From an uncultured Mucispirillum sp. (GTDB taxonomy: Bacteria; Chrysiogenota; Deferribacteres; Deferribacterales; Mucispirillaceae), in contig CALUWI010000001.1 of the NCBI GenBank assembly GCA_944324465.1, positions 159,023 to 223,022 of the forward strand: a stretch of 64,000 nt of DNA, in the 5' to 3' direction. Below the pieces are notes generated by a model. That model did no database searches, was not told the origin of the DNA, and saw nothing but the letters and a program-made list of their open reading frames with translations. Of this stretch, positions 26,529 to 36,280 are shown one piece after another; position 1 is the first letter of the stretch, and each line of letters opens with the position of its first letter. The translations under genes were made by a program, and so were the position numbers.

Positions 26529-28784
26529 TTATTTATCTGTTTTTATCACATCTACTGGTTTGTAATATTTTTTACAGTCTTCATTAATACCGCTTCTGCA
26601 CTCTGCCACAGTATTTTTATCTGATAAAAACTTATCTGCTATAAATTTATAATTCTGAAACTCTTCACTGTTCTGCACATCTACTGATGATGCATCAAAT
26701 AAATCAAGTTTTTCTTTCGCAAGATTTAAAGCAGTTTTATTATCAGCATTTACAAGGCTGTCATCAGCACCACGGGCAATCAGCATCATAGTAATCATTT
26801 TATTGCCGTTTGCTGCTGCCTCCATTAAAAGAGTATTCTGTTTTTCTCCATACCTTGCATTAATATCTGTCTTTGTATTATTAAGCAGTGCTGCAAACAC
26901 ATCATTTTTATTATATGGAGCTTTTGCACAGTAATAAAGTGCTGTATTATTATCTTTATCTGTTATATCCACATCTGCTCCGCCGCTTATTAATTCAAGC
27001 ACTAAATCATAGCTTTCATATCTGCCGCCTGCAGCAATATGCAAAGGTGTTCTGCTTTCATTATCTTTAACATTTACATCTGCTTTATTAGCTATTGCAA
27101 AGTTTACAACACTGCGGATATAACCCTGCCCCTTGTTTTCTTCACTTTGCTCTTTTACCAGCAGATGAAGCAGATTATTATATTTCTCCCAGTCAAGAGA
27201 TGCCTGTTTTTCTATAAAAATATTTGCAAGCCGCACCCTGTCTGCCTGGTCTTTAGACTGGTCAAAGCTGTTTATCACATAATATATTAAATCTGGCTCA
27301 AGGCTTATTTTTGCACCATATACTATTAATTTTATAAATACATCAGGACTGCCGCCTTTTGCTGCATAATAAACTGGATAATGCCCTCTTATTTTCTTAT
27401 TAACATCAAGGTCTGCAACAACTGCTTTTTCCACAAGAGAAACATCGCCAAACTCTGCACCAAGCATTAAAAGGCTTTCTCTATTAGAAAGTTCTAAACA
27501 TGCAGTTGTATTATCAAAATGGTTTGCTTTTGCAATATCTAATGGAGTTTTTCCCTTTTTATTTTTTATTTTTCTATCAGGACTTCCTGTTAAAATAGAC
27601 TTAACATTATCATTCATAGCAGCAATATGCAGAGGAGTATTGCCATCTGCATTCTGAATATTTATATCAGGCTTATATGATGAATATATTTGATAATAAT
27701 CCTGCGGCTTAATATGAAGTATAGTATTGCCATGGTTATCTTTTGCATTAATATCTGCCTTATTTTCCATTAATATACTTATACTTTCTTTCACATTTGC
27801 CATACCTATTGCATCAGTATACTGATATACATAAAAAAGAGGTGTTTTTTTACCTGCATCTCTTGCAGAAACATCTGCCCCTTTAAATAAAATATATCTT
27901 AAAAACCCTGCATCATGGTCAGGCCTTGCAAGAGCTGCCATCAATGGTGTTATTTTATCTTTTCCAGAGTGAGTATTAATATCTGCACCATTATCTATTA
28001 AAAACCTTGCCATATCAAAATAACCAAGAGAAATAGCAGTATAAAGCAGCGTATTATTATCACCGTCAAGCTTATTAATATCTGCACCGTTTTTTATAAG
28101 CAGAGAAACAAGCTGGCTTTTATTTGCTTTTACAGCTTCAAAAAGCGGACGGCTTTTATTATCATTTAATATATTCATATCTGCATGATATTTATTTAAA
28201 AGAGTAAGTGCATTTTCATTAGATGCAAAAAATACTGCTGGGTATTTATCAGGGTCTGCACCTTTTTCTAAAAGCACTTCTGCCATATCAAGATGGTTTA
28301 AATAAAAAGCATAAGCAAGCGGGGTAATCTCTTTATAATTATTAGTATTATTCTGCTTTATAGAAACCAAACCAGGCTGATTTATATTAATATCTTTAAT
28401 AGATATAAGCAGGTTAAATATATCATTTTCTCTGCCTGCTATTGCAATATGCAAAAGAGTTGTTTTGCCAATTGTTTCATTATCTTTAATAACGCTGTAT
28501 AAAAGGTTTGGATTAGTGCCGTTATCAAGCAGAAGTTTTACTTTATCCTGCTCTCCATTAAACACTGCCTGAACAAGCTGATTTTCCTGCTCTGAAAGCA
28601 AATCATCATTTTTAAACTGATAACCGCCGCTGGCATCTTCTGCTGCATGGTTTGCAGGCATTTCCTGATGTGCTGCTGTATAACCATCATCTTCTTCAAA
28701 ATAATCATCTGCTATATTCTGAGCAAAACTGCTGCCTGCATATAAAAAAATAGATATTATTAAAACTATATACTTTTTAACCAC
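26529..28784 (-). CDS. Large exported ankyrin-repeat protein
   Basis: 751 residues. Signal peptide MVKKYIVLIISIFLYAGSSFAQ, then an acidic low-complexity region (about 22-55) and some eighteen ankyrin repeats up to about residue 700, with repeated cores such as GKTTLLHIAIAGRE, DNNTLLYTAISLGY, DKITPLMAALARPD, ESRTPLHIAAGGRY and KQNTLLMEAAANGN. The C-terminus has two Cys (ECRSGINEDCKKYY) that may pair in the periplasm. Likely a periplasmic or surface protein-binding scaffold. It shares the repeat style with the protein at 23201-24202. No partner gene is evident. Confidence 0.85.
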   Translation of the reverse strand: MVKKYIVLIISIFLYAGSSFAQNIADDYFEEDDGYTAAHQEMPANHAAEDASGGYQFKNDDLLSEQENQLVQAVFNGEQDKVKLLLDNGTNPNLLYSVIKDNETIGKTTLLHIAIAGRENDIFNLLISIKDININQPGLVSIKQNNTNNYKEITPLAYAFYLNHLDMAEVLLEKGADPDKYPAVFFASNENALTLLNKYHADMNILNDNKSRPLFEAVKANKSQLVSLLIKNGADINKLDGDNNTLLYTAISLGYFDMARFLIDNGADINTHSGKDKITPLMAALARPDHDAGFLRYILFKGADVSARDAGKKTPLFYVYQYTDAIGMANVKESISILMENKADINAKDNHGNTILHIKPQDYYQIYSSYKPDINIQNADGNTPLHIAAMNDNVKSILTGSPDRKIKNKKGKTPLDIAKANHFDNTTACLELSNRESLLMLGAEFGDVSLVEKAVVADLDVNKKIRGHYPVYYAAKGGSPDVFIKLIVYGAKISLEPDLIYYVINSFDQSKDQADRVRLANIFIEKQASLDWEKYNNLLHLLVKEQSEENKGQGYIRSVVNFAIANKADVNVKDNESRTPLHIAAGGRYESYDLVLELISGGADVDITDKDNNTALYYCAKAPYNKNDVFAALLNNTKTDINARYGEKQNTLLMEAAANGNKMITMMLIARGADDSLVNADNKTALNLAKEKLDLFDASSVDVQNSEEFQNYKFIADKFLSDKNTVAECRSGINEDCKKYYKPVDVIKTDK

Positions 28785-28961
28785 ATTAACTCCATATTGA
28801 CTACTACAACTAAATTAATATATATGACAAAAAAATACAATGAAAAATTCAATATTAATTTCAATTATATATATTCTTTATATATTCAGATAATTATTAA
28901 AATTATACTTTTATAAGTAAAGTAATATCAACTATTTACTATCATTATATTATAAAGCAAT

Positions 28962-28998
28962 AAAAAAGCCTGATAAGGCTGAAACACATTATCAGGCT
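28962..28998 (-). terminator. Terminator of the IclR-type gene
   Basis: 10-bp stem AGCCTGATAA / TTATCAGGCT with a run of T6 on the minus strand, 25 bases after the IclR stop codon. Confidence 0.9.
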
Positions 28999-29023
28999 GA
29001 AAATATTATATAATTATTTATAA

Positions 29024-29842
29024 TTATTCTGCTGTATCATCATAACCCATATATCCAAACTTGCTGGATAAAATCTGGGCAGCTTCTATTAAAAGTGGTG
29101 CTATTTCATTTTCTATTCTTTCCATACTCATGCGGACTTTTGGACCAGATACACTTATACCTGCTATTACTTTACCCATAAAATCAAGCACTGGGGCAGC
29201 AACACAGTGAACATCGTTTTCATATTCTTCTAAATCAAGAGCATATCCACATTCTCTCACATTTGTAATATCTTTTAATAGTTCATCTATATTCGGTATA
29301 GTTTTATCAGTTAACTTTCTAAATTCTTTATTTTCATAAAGGGCAGTAATCTCTTTATTGCTGAGTGTGGAAAGCTGAGCCTTGCCAATAGCTGTTGCAT
29401 AAGCAGGGCCCACATTACCTATACGAGGCATTACCCTGACAGGCTCATCTGTTTCTATAACATTTAAATAAACCACATTACCATGACGAAGCACACCAAT
29501 ATAAGTAGATTCATTTAATTTATTTTTTAAATCAGTTAATACCTGATTAGAAATATCTATAAGGTTTAGTTTATTAATATATGCCTGAGAAATCTGGAAT
29601 GTTTTAACACCAAGTCGGAAGTTGCCTGTATATTTATTATGTTCCACATAGCCATACCTTTCAAGGTTAGCTAACAGCTTATTAACATTACTTTTTGTAA
29701 GCTCTAATGTAGATACTATCTCACTCATGGAAAGCTCATGCTCGCAGTTACCTAAAAGCTCTAAAATATCTATTGCGTTGCTGACAGCCTGAACAGCATA
29801 CTCAGACTTTTCTCTCTTGATTTTACTTTTTTCCACCCGCAT
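29024..29842 (-). CDS. IclR-family transcriptional regulator
   Basis: 272 residues from the ATG at 29842 (an in-frame TTG lies 12 bases further out). N-terminal winged helix (AVSNAIDILELLGNCEHELSMSEIV, TLELTKSNVNKLLANLERYGYV) followed by the IclR effector domain (GVLRHGNVVYLNVIETDEPVRV, AYATAIGKAQLSTL, GYALDLEEYENDVHCVAAPVLD, IAGISVSGP). Members sense small organic acids or aromatic breakdown products. It faces the DUF362 gene across a 358-base spacer, so that gene is the first candidate target besides itself. Confidence 0.92.
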   Translation of the reverse strand: MRVEKSKIKREKSEYAVQAVSNAIDILELLGNCEHELSMSEIVSTLELTKSNVNKLLANLERYGYVEHNKYTGNFRLGVKTFQISQAYINKLNLIDISNQVLTDLKNKLNESTYIGVLRHGNVVYLNVIETDEPVRVMPRIGNVGPAYATAIGKAQLSTLSNKEITALYENKEFRKLTDKTIPNIDELLKDITNVRECGYALDLEEYENDVHCVAAPVLDFMGKVIAGISVSGPKVRMSMERIENEIAPLLIEAAQILSSKFGYMGYDDTAE

Positions 29843-30200
29843 ATAAGCCCCCAAATATTTTACAATTATAAAACAATATTTTAAGTTTATTATATACTAT
29901 TCCTATTATATTATTTTTGTCAAGTAATAAATAATTTTATATACAATTTTTCATATACTTTTACATAAAAAAATATGCAGTATGCTTATAATTATTACTG
30001 CATAGTATATAAAAACCGTTTAAGCTGTTTTAAAATAAATATACTGCTGTATATAGATATATCATATTGCAACTTAATAAAATAGAAGAATTTTTTCATA
30101 CTTACTTAAAATAATAAGCCTGCTGATTTAGTGATTGATATTTTATATACAAATTGATATAGTAAAAAGTATAATATGTGCAAAGAATAAAGAGGTAAAA
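29843..30200. promoter_or_regulatory. Divergent spacer between IclR gene and DUF362 gene
   Basis: AT-rich, no ORF that I can support. On the minus strand TTGACA (29918-29923) and TAGTAT (29894-29899), 18 bases apart, form a plausible promoter for the IclR gene. No clear dyad operator was identified. Confidence 0.4.
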
Positions 30201-31265
30201 ATGAGTGCAAAAGTTTATTATTCAAGTATGAAATGCAATATGAATCAGTCACCGCTGAATAAGATTAAAAAACTTATTAATAAATGCGGTGTTACAGATA
30301 TTTATGGTAAAAATGATATTACTGCTGTAAAACTTCACTTTGGAGAATACGGCAATACTGCATTTCTTCGCCCTATATATCTTCGTCCTATATTAGAAAC
30401 TCTTAACAGGATTGGTGCTAAACCATTTTTAACTGATACAAATACATTATATGTAGGTATGAGAACAAACTCTGTAGACCACCTGCATAATGCAAACTTA
30501 AATGGTTTTGGATATTCTACTCTGCAGACTCCAATTATTATTGCAGACGGTTTAAAAGGGGAGCTTTATACTCCACTTGATGTACCAAACGGCATAATAT
30601 ATAAAAATGCTAAAATTGCTTCAGCTATTGCAAGTGCAGATAAACTATTAGTAATAAATCACTTTAAAGGCCATGAAATGACAGGCTTTGGCGGTGCTAT
30701 GAAAAATCTTGCTATGGGATGTGCAAGCCGTGCTGGTAAAAATGAAATGCACTCAAGTGTACGCCCTGTTGTAGACCCAGAATTATGTACAGCCTGCGGA
30801 AGATGTAAAATGGCCTGCGATGCTGGTGCTATTACAATATCTAAACATGCATCTATTGGCGATAAATGTGTAGGATGTGCAATGTGTATATCTGCATGCC
30901 CAGAACATGCAATTGGCACTGATTTTAATGTTGCCTGCGACACATTACAGCAGAAAATTGTAGAATATGCAGCAGCAGTTCACAACCATTTTAAAGAAGT
31001 TATATATGTCAGTGTACTTACTTCTATTGTGCCAGCATGCGACTGCCACGGCGGAAACGATGCTCCACTTGTTCATGACTTAGGCTTTATGGCATCAACT
31101 GACCCTGTTGCTATTGATAAAGCAAGCTATGATTTAGTATGCAAAACAGCAGGAAAAGATGTATTTCAGGAAGCATGGCCGCACTTAAATCCGCAGGACA
31201 GTTTTGCTCATGCTAAAAAAATAGGTTTTGGAAATACTGAATACGAACTTGAAACTGTAAAATAA
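30201..31265 (+). CDS. DUF362 protein with two 4Fe-4S clusters
   Basis: 354 residues from the ATG at 30201, which has AAAGAGG seven bases upstream; an upstream extension to 30135 is unlikely. The DUF362 fold (VKLHFGEYGNTAFLRPIY, NHFKGHEMTGFGGAMKNLAMGC) is interrupted near residues 190-235 by a ferredoxin-like pair, CTACGRCKMACDAGAI and CVGCAMCISACPEHAIG. The C-terminus continues DUF362 (DPVAIDKASYDLVCK). A cytosolic electron-transfer role is likely, but the reaction is unknown for the family. Divergent from an IclR regulator and followed by a strong terminator, so monocistronic. Confidence 0.85.
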   Translation: MSAKVYYSSMKCNMNQSPLNKIKKLINKCGVTDIYGKNDITAVKLHFGEYGNTAFLRPIYLRPILETLNRIGAKPFLTDTNTLYVGMRTNSVDHLHNANLNGFGYSTLQTPIIIADGLKGELYTPLDVPNGIIYKNAKIASAIASADKLLVINHFKGHEMTGFGGAMKNLAMGCASRAGKNEMHSSVRPVVDPELCTACGRCKMACDAGAITISKHASIGDKCVGCAMCISACPEHAIGTDFNVACDTLQQKIVEYAAAVHNHFKEVIYVSVLTSIVPACDCHGGNDAPLVHDLGFMASTDPVAIDKASYDLVCKTAGKDVFQEAWPHLNPQDSFAHAKKIGFGNTEYELETVK

Positions 31266-31292
31266 TTCAGCTTAATAAGAAATTCATAATAT

Positions 31293-31331
31293 AAAAGTGC
31301 TGGAAAATATAATTTTTCAGCACTTTTTTTA
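31293..31331 (+). terminator. Terminator after the DUF362 gene
   Basis: GTGCTGgAAAA / TTTTtCAGCAC stem with T7 on the plus strand and A4 before it. Confidence 0.9.
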
Positions 31332-31416
31332 TACTCATAATTTTATATCATATTTATAAATATCTAAAAATAAATACTAAAGCACTTAATACTTTCTTAT
31401 GCTGTAAAATTATCAT

Positions 31417-31437
31417 AAAAAAAGGGGCTTTCGCCCC
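31417..31437 (-). terminator. Terminator of the chemoreceptor gene
   Basis: GGGGC-GAAA-GCCCC tetraloop hairpin followed by T7 on the minus strand, 28 bases after the stop codon. Confidence 0.92.
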
Positions 31438-31464
31438 ATAATATCATATTTCAAATTAAAAGGT

Positions 31465-32829
31465 TTAATTTCTACCTGCAATCTGTTCTGAAAGTCTGTT
31501 ATTTTCCTGCAGCATTTCATTAATCTGTTTAGTAGATGATGCAGTTTTTTCTGCCAGTTTCCTTACTTCATCTGCAACAACTGCAAATCCTCTGCCATGC
31601 TCCCCTGCTCTTGCTGCCTCTATTGCTGCATTAAGTGCAAGCAGGTTAGTCTGGTTTGCTATATCATCAATAACTTTAATAATGCTTGTAATATCATTTA
31701 AATTTTTAGCTGCAAGCTCTGACTGAGATTTTTCAATTTCTCTCATTCTTGCTTCACTTTTTAATGCTTCAATATTGCTTAATACTCCTACAATTCTTAA
31801 TGGGCTGCCATGCTCATCACTCTGCCTTTTGCACTGCAGCCTAAACCATTCATATTCCCCATTATTTAAAGTTTTCATTCTACATTCTATATCAAAATAA
31901 TACTGAGTATCGCTGCTGTGCAGAAGTTCATCAACAGCCTTTTCAACTGCTGGCAAATCATCTCTATGAATAACACTAAATAATGTTTTTATATTATTAT
32001 CAAGAGTTTCTTCTGGTTTAAAGCCTAAAAGTTCTTTAAAACGCATAGACCACCAGAACCTGTTCTGACTGTCTGCAATATTTTTTGAATTATCATAAAG
32101 TCTGGCACTCCATACACCATCACTTACCATATTCTGAGAATAATCAAACCTGACAAGAGTTTTTTCAAGCTCTATTTTATTTTTCCTGTCCTCATCAATA
32201 TCTGTTAATGAGCCGCCAATCATTAAAGGGTTGCCCGCTGCATCTCTTTTTACAGTGCCTGTTGCTTTAAACCATTTATATTCACCGTTTTTTAACTGCA
32301 GACGGTATATTACATCATAAGGTGTTTTACCAGTTTTATCTGATAAAGATGCACCAAAAGCAGCAAATATGGCATCATGCTCTGTAGGATGCAGTTTTAA
32401 TGACCAGCTTCCTAATACATTTGGAAAATCTTCCTTATCTTTATAACCTAACATTCTTCTGAATTTATCTGACCACATAAAAGGGGTGTCTATATTGATT
32501 TTGCCGTCTTTTGGATAGTGCATATACCATAGTCCATCGTTAGATGAATCTACCATTAACTGATTTTCTTCTAAAGCAGTTCTTACTTCATCAAGCTCTT
32601 TTTTTAATTCTTCTTCAGCTGCTTCTATCTGCTCCATACTGACACTTTCGCTCTGCTTATCAGTTTTATTTAAAATAGAAGATAACAGCTTTGGTATAGC
32701 TTCATATTTACCGAGAAACAGGTGTTTATTTTCCTCCACTTTCTCAGAACTGCCTGTTGCATTAACATCTTCTAAAATATGAATAATATCATCAAGTATT
32801 TTTTCTTTATATGCACCGCTGCCAAACAT
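31465..32829 (-). CDS. Soluble PAS-PAS methyl-accepting chemotaxis protein with short signalling tip
   Basis: 454 residues from the ATG at 32829, which has AAAGGAGAGGAG upstream; an extension to 32925 would add an artificial hydrophobic stretch. Layout: helical N-terminus (1-75), PAS 1 (about 90-200, with [12 protein letters not shown] and [11 protein letters not shown]), PAS 2 (about 215-345), then a 75-residue chemoreceptor tip with the near-invariant [21 protein letters not shown] and [18 protein letters not shown]. There is no membrane span, and the returning helix of the hairpin is almost absent. This fits cytosolic energy or redox sensing; the ligand is unknown. Confidence 0.88.
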   Translation of the reverse strand: MFGSGAYKEKILDDIIHILEDVNATGSSEKVEENKHLFLGKYEAIPKLLSSILNKTDKQSESVSMEQIEAAEEELKKELDEVRTALEENQLMVDSSNDGLWYMHYPKDGKINIDTPFMWSDKFRRMLGYKDKEDFPNVLGSWSLKLHPTEHDAIFAAFGASLSDKTGKTPYDVIYRLQLKNGEYKWFKATGTVKRDAAGNPLMIGGSLTDIDEDRKNKIELEKTLVRFDYSQNMVSDGVWSARLYDNSKNIADSQNRFWWSMRFKELLGFKPEETLDNNIKTLFSVIHRDDLPAVEKAVDELLHSSDTQYYFDIECRMKTLNNGEYEWFRLQCKRQSDEHGSPLRIVGVLSNIEALKSEARMREIEKSQSELAAKNLNDITSIIKVIDDIANQTNLLALNAAIEAARAGEHGRGFAVVADEVRKLAEKTASSTKQINEMLQENNRLSEQIAGRN

Positions 32830-32956
32830 AAACTCCTCTCCTTTTTGCAGAAATACCATAAACAAGATAAAAAACACCTGTTTAATACTTTTAATATATA
32901 AGAAAGATGCCTGTTTGTCAACCAAAAATAAAAATAAAATATAACATTGTTAGAAA

Positions 32957-34777
32957 TTATTTATTTTTTTCATTTAAAATATATTCATACACTCTTTCAG
33001 CCAGTTCCTGTGGCAGCTTGCCATAATCCCTGATAATATTGACAGATAACTCTTTTCTTGTATGAATATCAGGGATTGCAGTTAAAAGCTGTTTTAATCT
33101 TTTCTCTCCCATACCTGGAATATTTAAAAGTGGTGATTTAGAAATATTTTTTAAAGCAAGACTTCTTGAATATGTTATTGCAAAGCGGTGGGATTCATCT
33201 CTTAACCTTTGTATAAAGTGTAAAAGTGGGTCATTTTTACGCATAATAACAGGGTTTTTCCTGTTTGGCAGATGTATTTGTTCAATAGTATCTTCAAAAT
33301 CATGTTTTTGCGGACGAAGCGACCTGCTTTTACTAATTGATATAAAAGGTGCAGTAATACCAGCATTTTCAGCAGCTTTCATGGCAGAATTAAGCTGACC
33401 TGTACCGCCGTCTATAATATATAAATCTGCCTCATCATCACTGCCTTCTCTTATATTTTCCCCTTTTCTGCTGAAAAGTTCGCTCATAGATTGAAAGTCA
33501 TCGTTTTCAGCAGACTTAATTCTATATTTTTTATAATACTGTTTTGCAAACTCTCCATTTACTGCCACAACAGATACACCTACAGTAAAGTTGCCGCCTA
33601 AGTGGGAAATATCAACACATTCCACTCTTGATACTTTTTCTACTCCAATTAATTCTGCAAGCCTTGCAGAAACATCTTTCCGCTCCCCTACTTTTAAAAG
33701 ATACTGCTCTGTCTGCAGTTCTGCATTTTTTTGAGCAAGAGAAATAAGTCCTTGTATGCCCCGCTTTCTAATATGTACTTTTTTACCAGCCATAAGGGAT
33801 AAGGCTTCTTCTAATGTTTCATTATATTCTTCCCCATCACCTTCTAGTGCAATAAACTCTGGAAACTGCCTTGTATTTGAATAAAACTGCATAACAAACC
33901 TTTCCAAAAGTTCATCTTCTGTATCTGCAAAAAAGTGAGTAGATACACCAATCATTCTGCCGCTGCGGACAAAGATTTGTGTAATACCTGTTACTCCAGA
34001 AATAGAATGTTTATAAAATACATCAATATTTCTTTCATCGCTTATATTTGTAACAGACTGTTTAGAAAACAGCTTATCAAGAGATAATATTCTGTCCCTT
34101 ACTTTGCCTGCTTCTTCAAAAGCCAGATTTTTTGCATATTCTATCATTTGGGAAGTCATAAGTTCTTTTACTTCATCTACATTGCCTTTAAAGAAACTTT
34201 TTATAGAGTTTACCGTTTTCATATAATCTTCGCGGCTGATTAAGTTTTCACAAGGACCAGGACATTTTTTTATCTGGTATTTTAAGCAGATTTTACCTTC
34301 TTTTAATCTAAATGATGAACATGTTCTTAATGGAAAAACAGCCTGCAGCATTTCTATAATATGCTTTAAATCCCCCACATTTACAAAGGGACCAAAATAT
34401 ACTGCATTTTCATCCTGAGTATTCCTTGTAAAAATAAGCCGTGGATATTCTTCCTGAGTAAGTTTTACATAAGGATAGCCTTTAGAATCTTTTAAAAGAA
34501 TATTATATTTAGGCATTTCTGTTTTTATAAGATTTGCTTCTAATAAAAAGGCTTCTACTTCATTTTCTGTAATAATAGTCTTTACATTGGATGCATGGGA
34601 GAGCATTTTTTCAGTTTTAATTGTTTTCTCCCCTGCATTAAAGTAAGAAGAAAGCCTGTTTCTTAAATTTTTTGCTTTGCCTACATATATTACTCTGCCC
34701 TTAGCGTCCATAAACATATAGACGCCGGGCTTTTGAGATATATCTGAAAGATTAATTTGAAATTTCGGTTTTGCCAA
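32957..34777 (-). CDS. uvrC: Excinuclease ABC subunit C
   Basis: 606 residues. UvrC makes both incisions at UvrAB-marked lesions. GIY-YIG nuclease domain at the N-terminus (GVYMFMDAKGRVIYVGKAKNLRNRL), Cys cluster region (CLKYQIKKCPGPC), UvrB-binding UVR segment (about 200-235), the RNase-H-like C-terminal nuclease (RVECVDISHLGG, LYIIDGGTGQLNSA, RDESHRFAITY) and helix-hairpin-helix (LLNIPGMGEKRLKQLL). Complete. It follows argJ by five bases, so it is cotranscribed with arginine genes. Confidence 0.96.
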   Translation of the reverse strand: MAKPKFQINLSDISQKPGVYMFMDAKGRVIYVGKAKNLRNRLSSYFNAGEKTIKTEKMLSHASNVKTIITENEVEAFLLEANLIKTEMPKYNILLKDSKGYPYVKLTQEEYPRLIFTRNTQDENAVYFGPFVNVGDLKHIIEMLQAVFPLRTCSSFRLKEGKICLKYQIKKCPGPCENLISREDYMKTVNSIKSFFKGNVDEVKELMTSQMIEYAKNLAFEEAGKVRDRILSLDKLFSKQSVTNISDERNIDVFYKHSISGVTGITQIFVRSGRMIGVSTHFFADTEDELLERFVMQFYSNTRQFPEFIALEGDGEEYNETLEEALSLMAGKKVHIRKRGIQGLISLAQKNAELQTEQYLLKVGERKDVSARLAELIGVEKVSRVECVDISHLGGNFTVGVSVVAVNGEFAKQYYKKYRIKSAENDDFQSMSELFSRKGENIREGSDDEADLYIIDGGTGQLNSAMKAAENAGITAPFISISKSRSLRPQKHDFEDTIEQIHLPNRKNPVIMRKNDPLLHFIQRLRDESHRFAITYSRSLALKNISKSPLLNIPGMGEKRLKQLLTAIPDIHTRKELSVNIIRDYGKLPQELAERVYEYILNEKNK

Positions 34778-34782
34778 AGAAA

Positions 34783-35994
34783 TTAACTCCTGTAATCTGC
34801 ATTGATTTTAATATAATCCTGAGTTAAATCGCATGTATAAAATTTTGTTGAGCTTTCGCCAGCATGTAAATCTAATGTAATTGTATACTGCATTTCTTTC
34901 ATAATATTATATGCTTTTTCTTCTAATGAATAGTCTATAATCTTACCATGAGCCACATAGTGCATATCATTAAAATAAATATCTGTTTTATCTGGGTCAA
35001 ATTTTGCACCACTTGCACCAGCTGATGCCATAAGCCTGCCCCAGTTTGGGTCACATCCTGCAAACATTGTTTTTACAAGTGGTGAGTTAGCTATTTTTGA
35101 TGCACACAGTTTTGCTTCTTCATCACTTGCTGCATTTTTTACTTCAATAGTAATCATTCTGCTGGCACCTTCCCCGTCAAGAGCAATCTGGCGTGCAAGA
35201 TAATCCATAATATCTAAAAGTCCTGCTTTAAAATCTTCATAATTATCTTCATTTACTTTTGTGCCACTCATACCATTTGCAAGTAAAAGAACAGAATCAT
35301 TTGTACTCATATCACCATCAACAGTTACTCTGTTAAAAGTTACTTCTACACATTCATTTAAAGCATGCTGTAAAAGGTTCCTATCAATTAAAGCATCAGT
35401 TGTAATAAAAGTAAGCATTGTAGCAAGGCTTGGTGCAATCATACCAGCCCCTTTTGTGCAGCCGCCGATAGTTAAAATACCTGCTTTTGTTTCCACACAT
35501 ACTGCAGTTTCTTTGACAGTTGTATCTGTAGTCATAATTGCTTTTGCAAAGTTAATACCATTATCGTCTGCCAGTCCGTCTATTAAAACATCCTTAACAT
35601 TTATTATTTTTTCTACAGGTAAAGGCACACCTATTACACCTGTTGATGCTATTAATACATTATCACTTTTTACACCTAAGCCTGCTGCATAAGTTTCTGC
35701 AATTTTCCTGCAGTTATTAAAGCCTTCTGCACCAGTGCAGGCATTAGCATTTCCAGAGTTTGCAAATACTGCTGAAACTTTGCCGCCTTTTTTTAATATT
35801 TCCATATCATATAAAACAGGGGCAGCTTTTACCACATTGCTTGTAAAAACGGCAGCTAATTCACAAGGCTCATCACTGAAAATTAAACCGCAGTCATCTC
35901 TTTCTGCTTTTTTACCTTTTATATCTCCATTAGCTGCAGCTGCTCTAAATCCTGTTGGTGTTGTTACTCCACCATAGCTTACTTTACCTAGCAC
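34783..35994 (-). CDS. argJ: Bifunctional ornithine acetyltransferase / N-acetylglutamate synthase
   Basis: 403 residues, GTG start (complement of 35992-35994) with AAGGAGG five bases upstream. ArgJ transfers acetyl from N-acetylornithine to glutamate. It is made as a precursor that cleaves itself before the nucleophilic Thr; the expected KGAGMIAPSLATMLTFITTD motif is present near residue 185. Start and end motifs (GFRAAAANGDIKG, GCDPNWGRLMASAGASG) are normal. Its ribosome site lies in the first unit of a 109-bp tandem repeat that separates it from argC. Confidence 0.96.
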   Translation of the reverse strand: MLGKVSYGGVTTPTGFRAAAANGDIKGKKAERDDCGLIFSDEPCELAAVFTSNVVKAAPVLYDMEILKKGGKVSAVFANSGNANACTGAEGFNNCRKIAETYAAGLGVKSDNVLIASTGVIGVPLPVEKIINVKDVLIDGLADDNGINFAKAIMTTDTTVKETAVCVETKAGILTIGGCTKGAGMIAPSLATMLTFITTDALIDRNLLQHALNECVEVTFNRVTVDGDMSTNDSVLLLANGMSGTKVNEDNYEDFKAGLLDIMDYLARQIALDGEGASRMITIEVKNAASDEEAKLCASKIANSPLVKTMFAGCDPNWGRLMASAGASGAKFDPDKTDIYFNDMHYVAHGKIIDYSLEEKAYNIMKEMQYTITLDLHAGESSTKFYTCDLTQDYIKINADYRS

Positions 35995-36258
35995 ATTATC
36001 CTCCTTATTAAAAAATACATCCTGTATTTTTTAAAATAACGGAATGTCCGAGTAAATCGTCCATTCCTTACGCTCCGCGTCGCTTCGTCCTGAAGCTCCT
36101 TACATTAACCTCCTTATTAAAAAATACGTCCTGTATTTTTTAAAATAACGGAATGTCCGAGTAAATCGTCCATTCCTTACGCTCCGCGTCGCTTCGTCCT
36201 GAAGCTCCTTACATTATCCTCCTTATTAAAAAATACATCCTATACATTTTAAGATAAC
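35993..36258. repeat. 109-bp tandem repeat between argC and argJ
   Basis: Unit A 35993-36101 and unit B 36102-36210 differ at only two positions; a partial, diverged unit C covers about 36211-36258. Each unit carries an AAAAAATAC-5-GTATTTTTT hairpin, a GGAATG/CATTCC dyad with an inner CGA/TCG pair, and a GCTTC-GTCCT-GAAGC hairpin. Each junction also carries a copy of the argJ ribosome site. Confidence 0.95.
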
Positions 36259-36280
36259 TATATCTTTATTTTATTACTTA

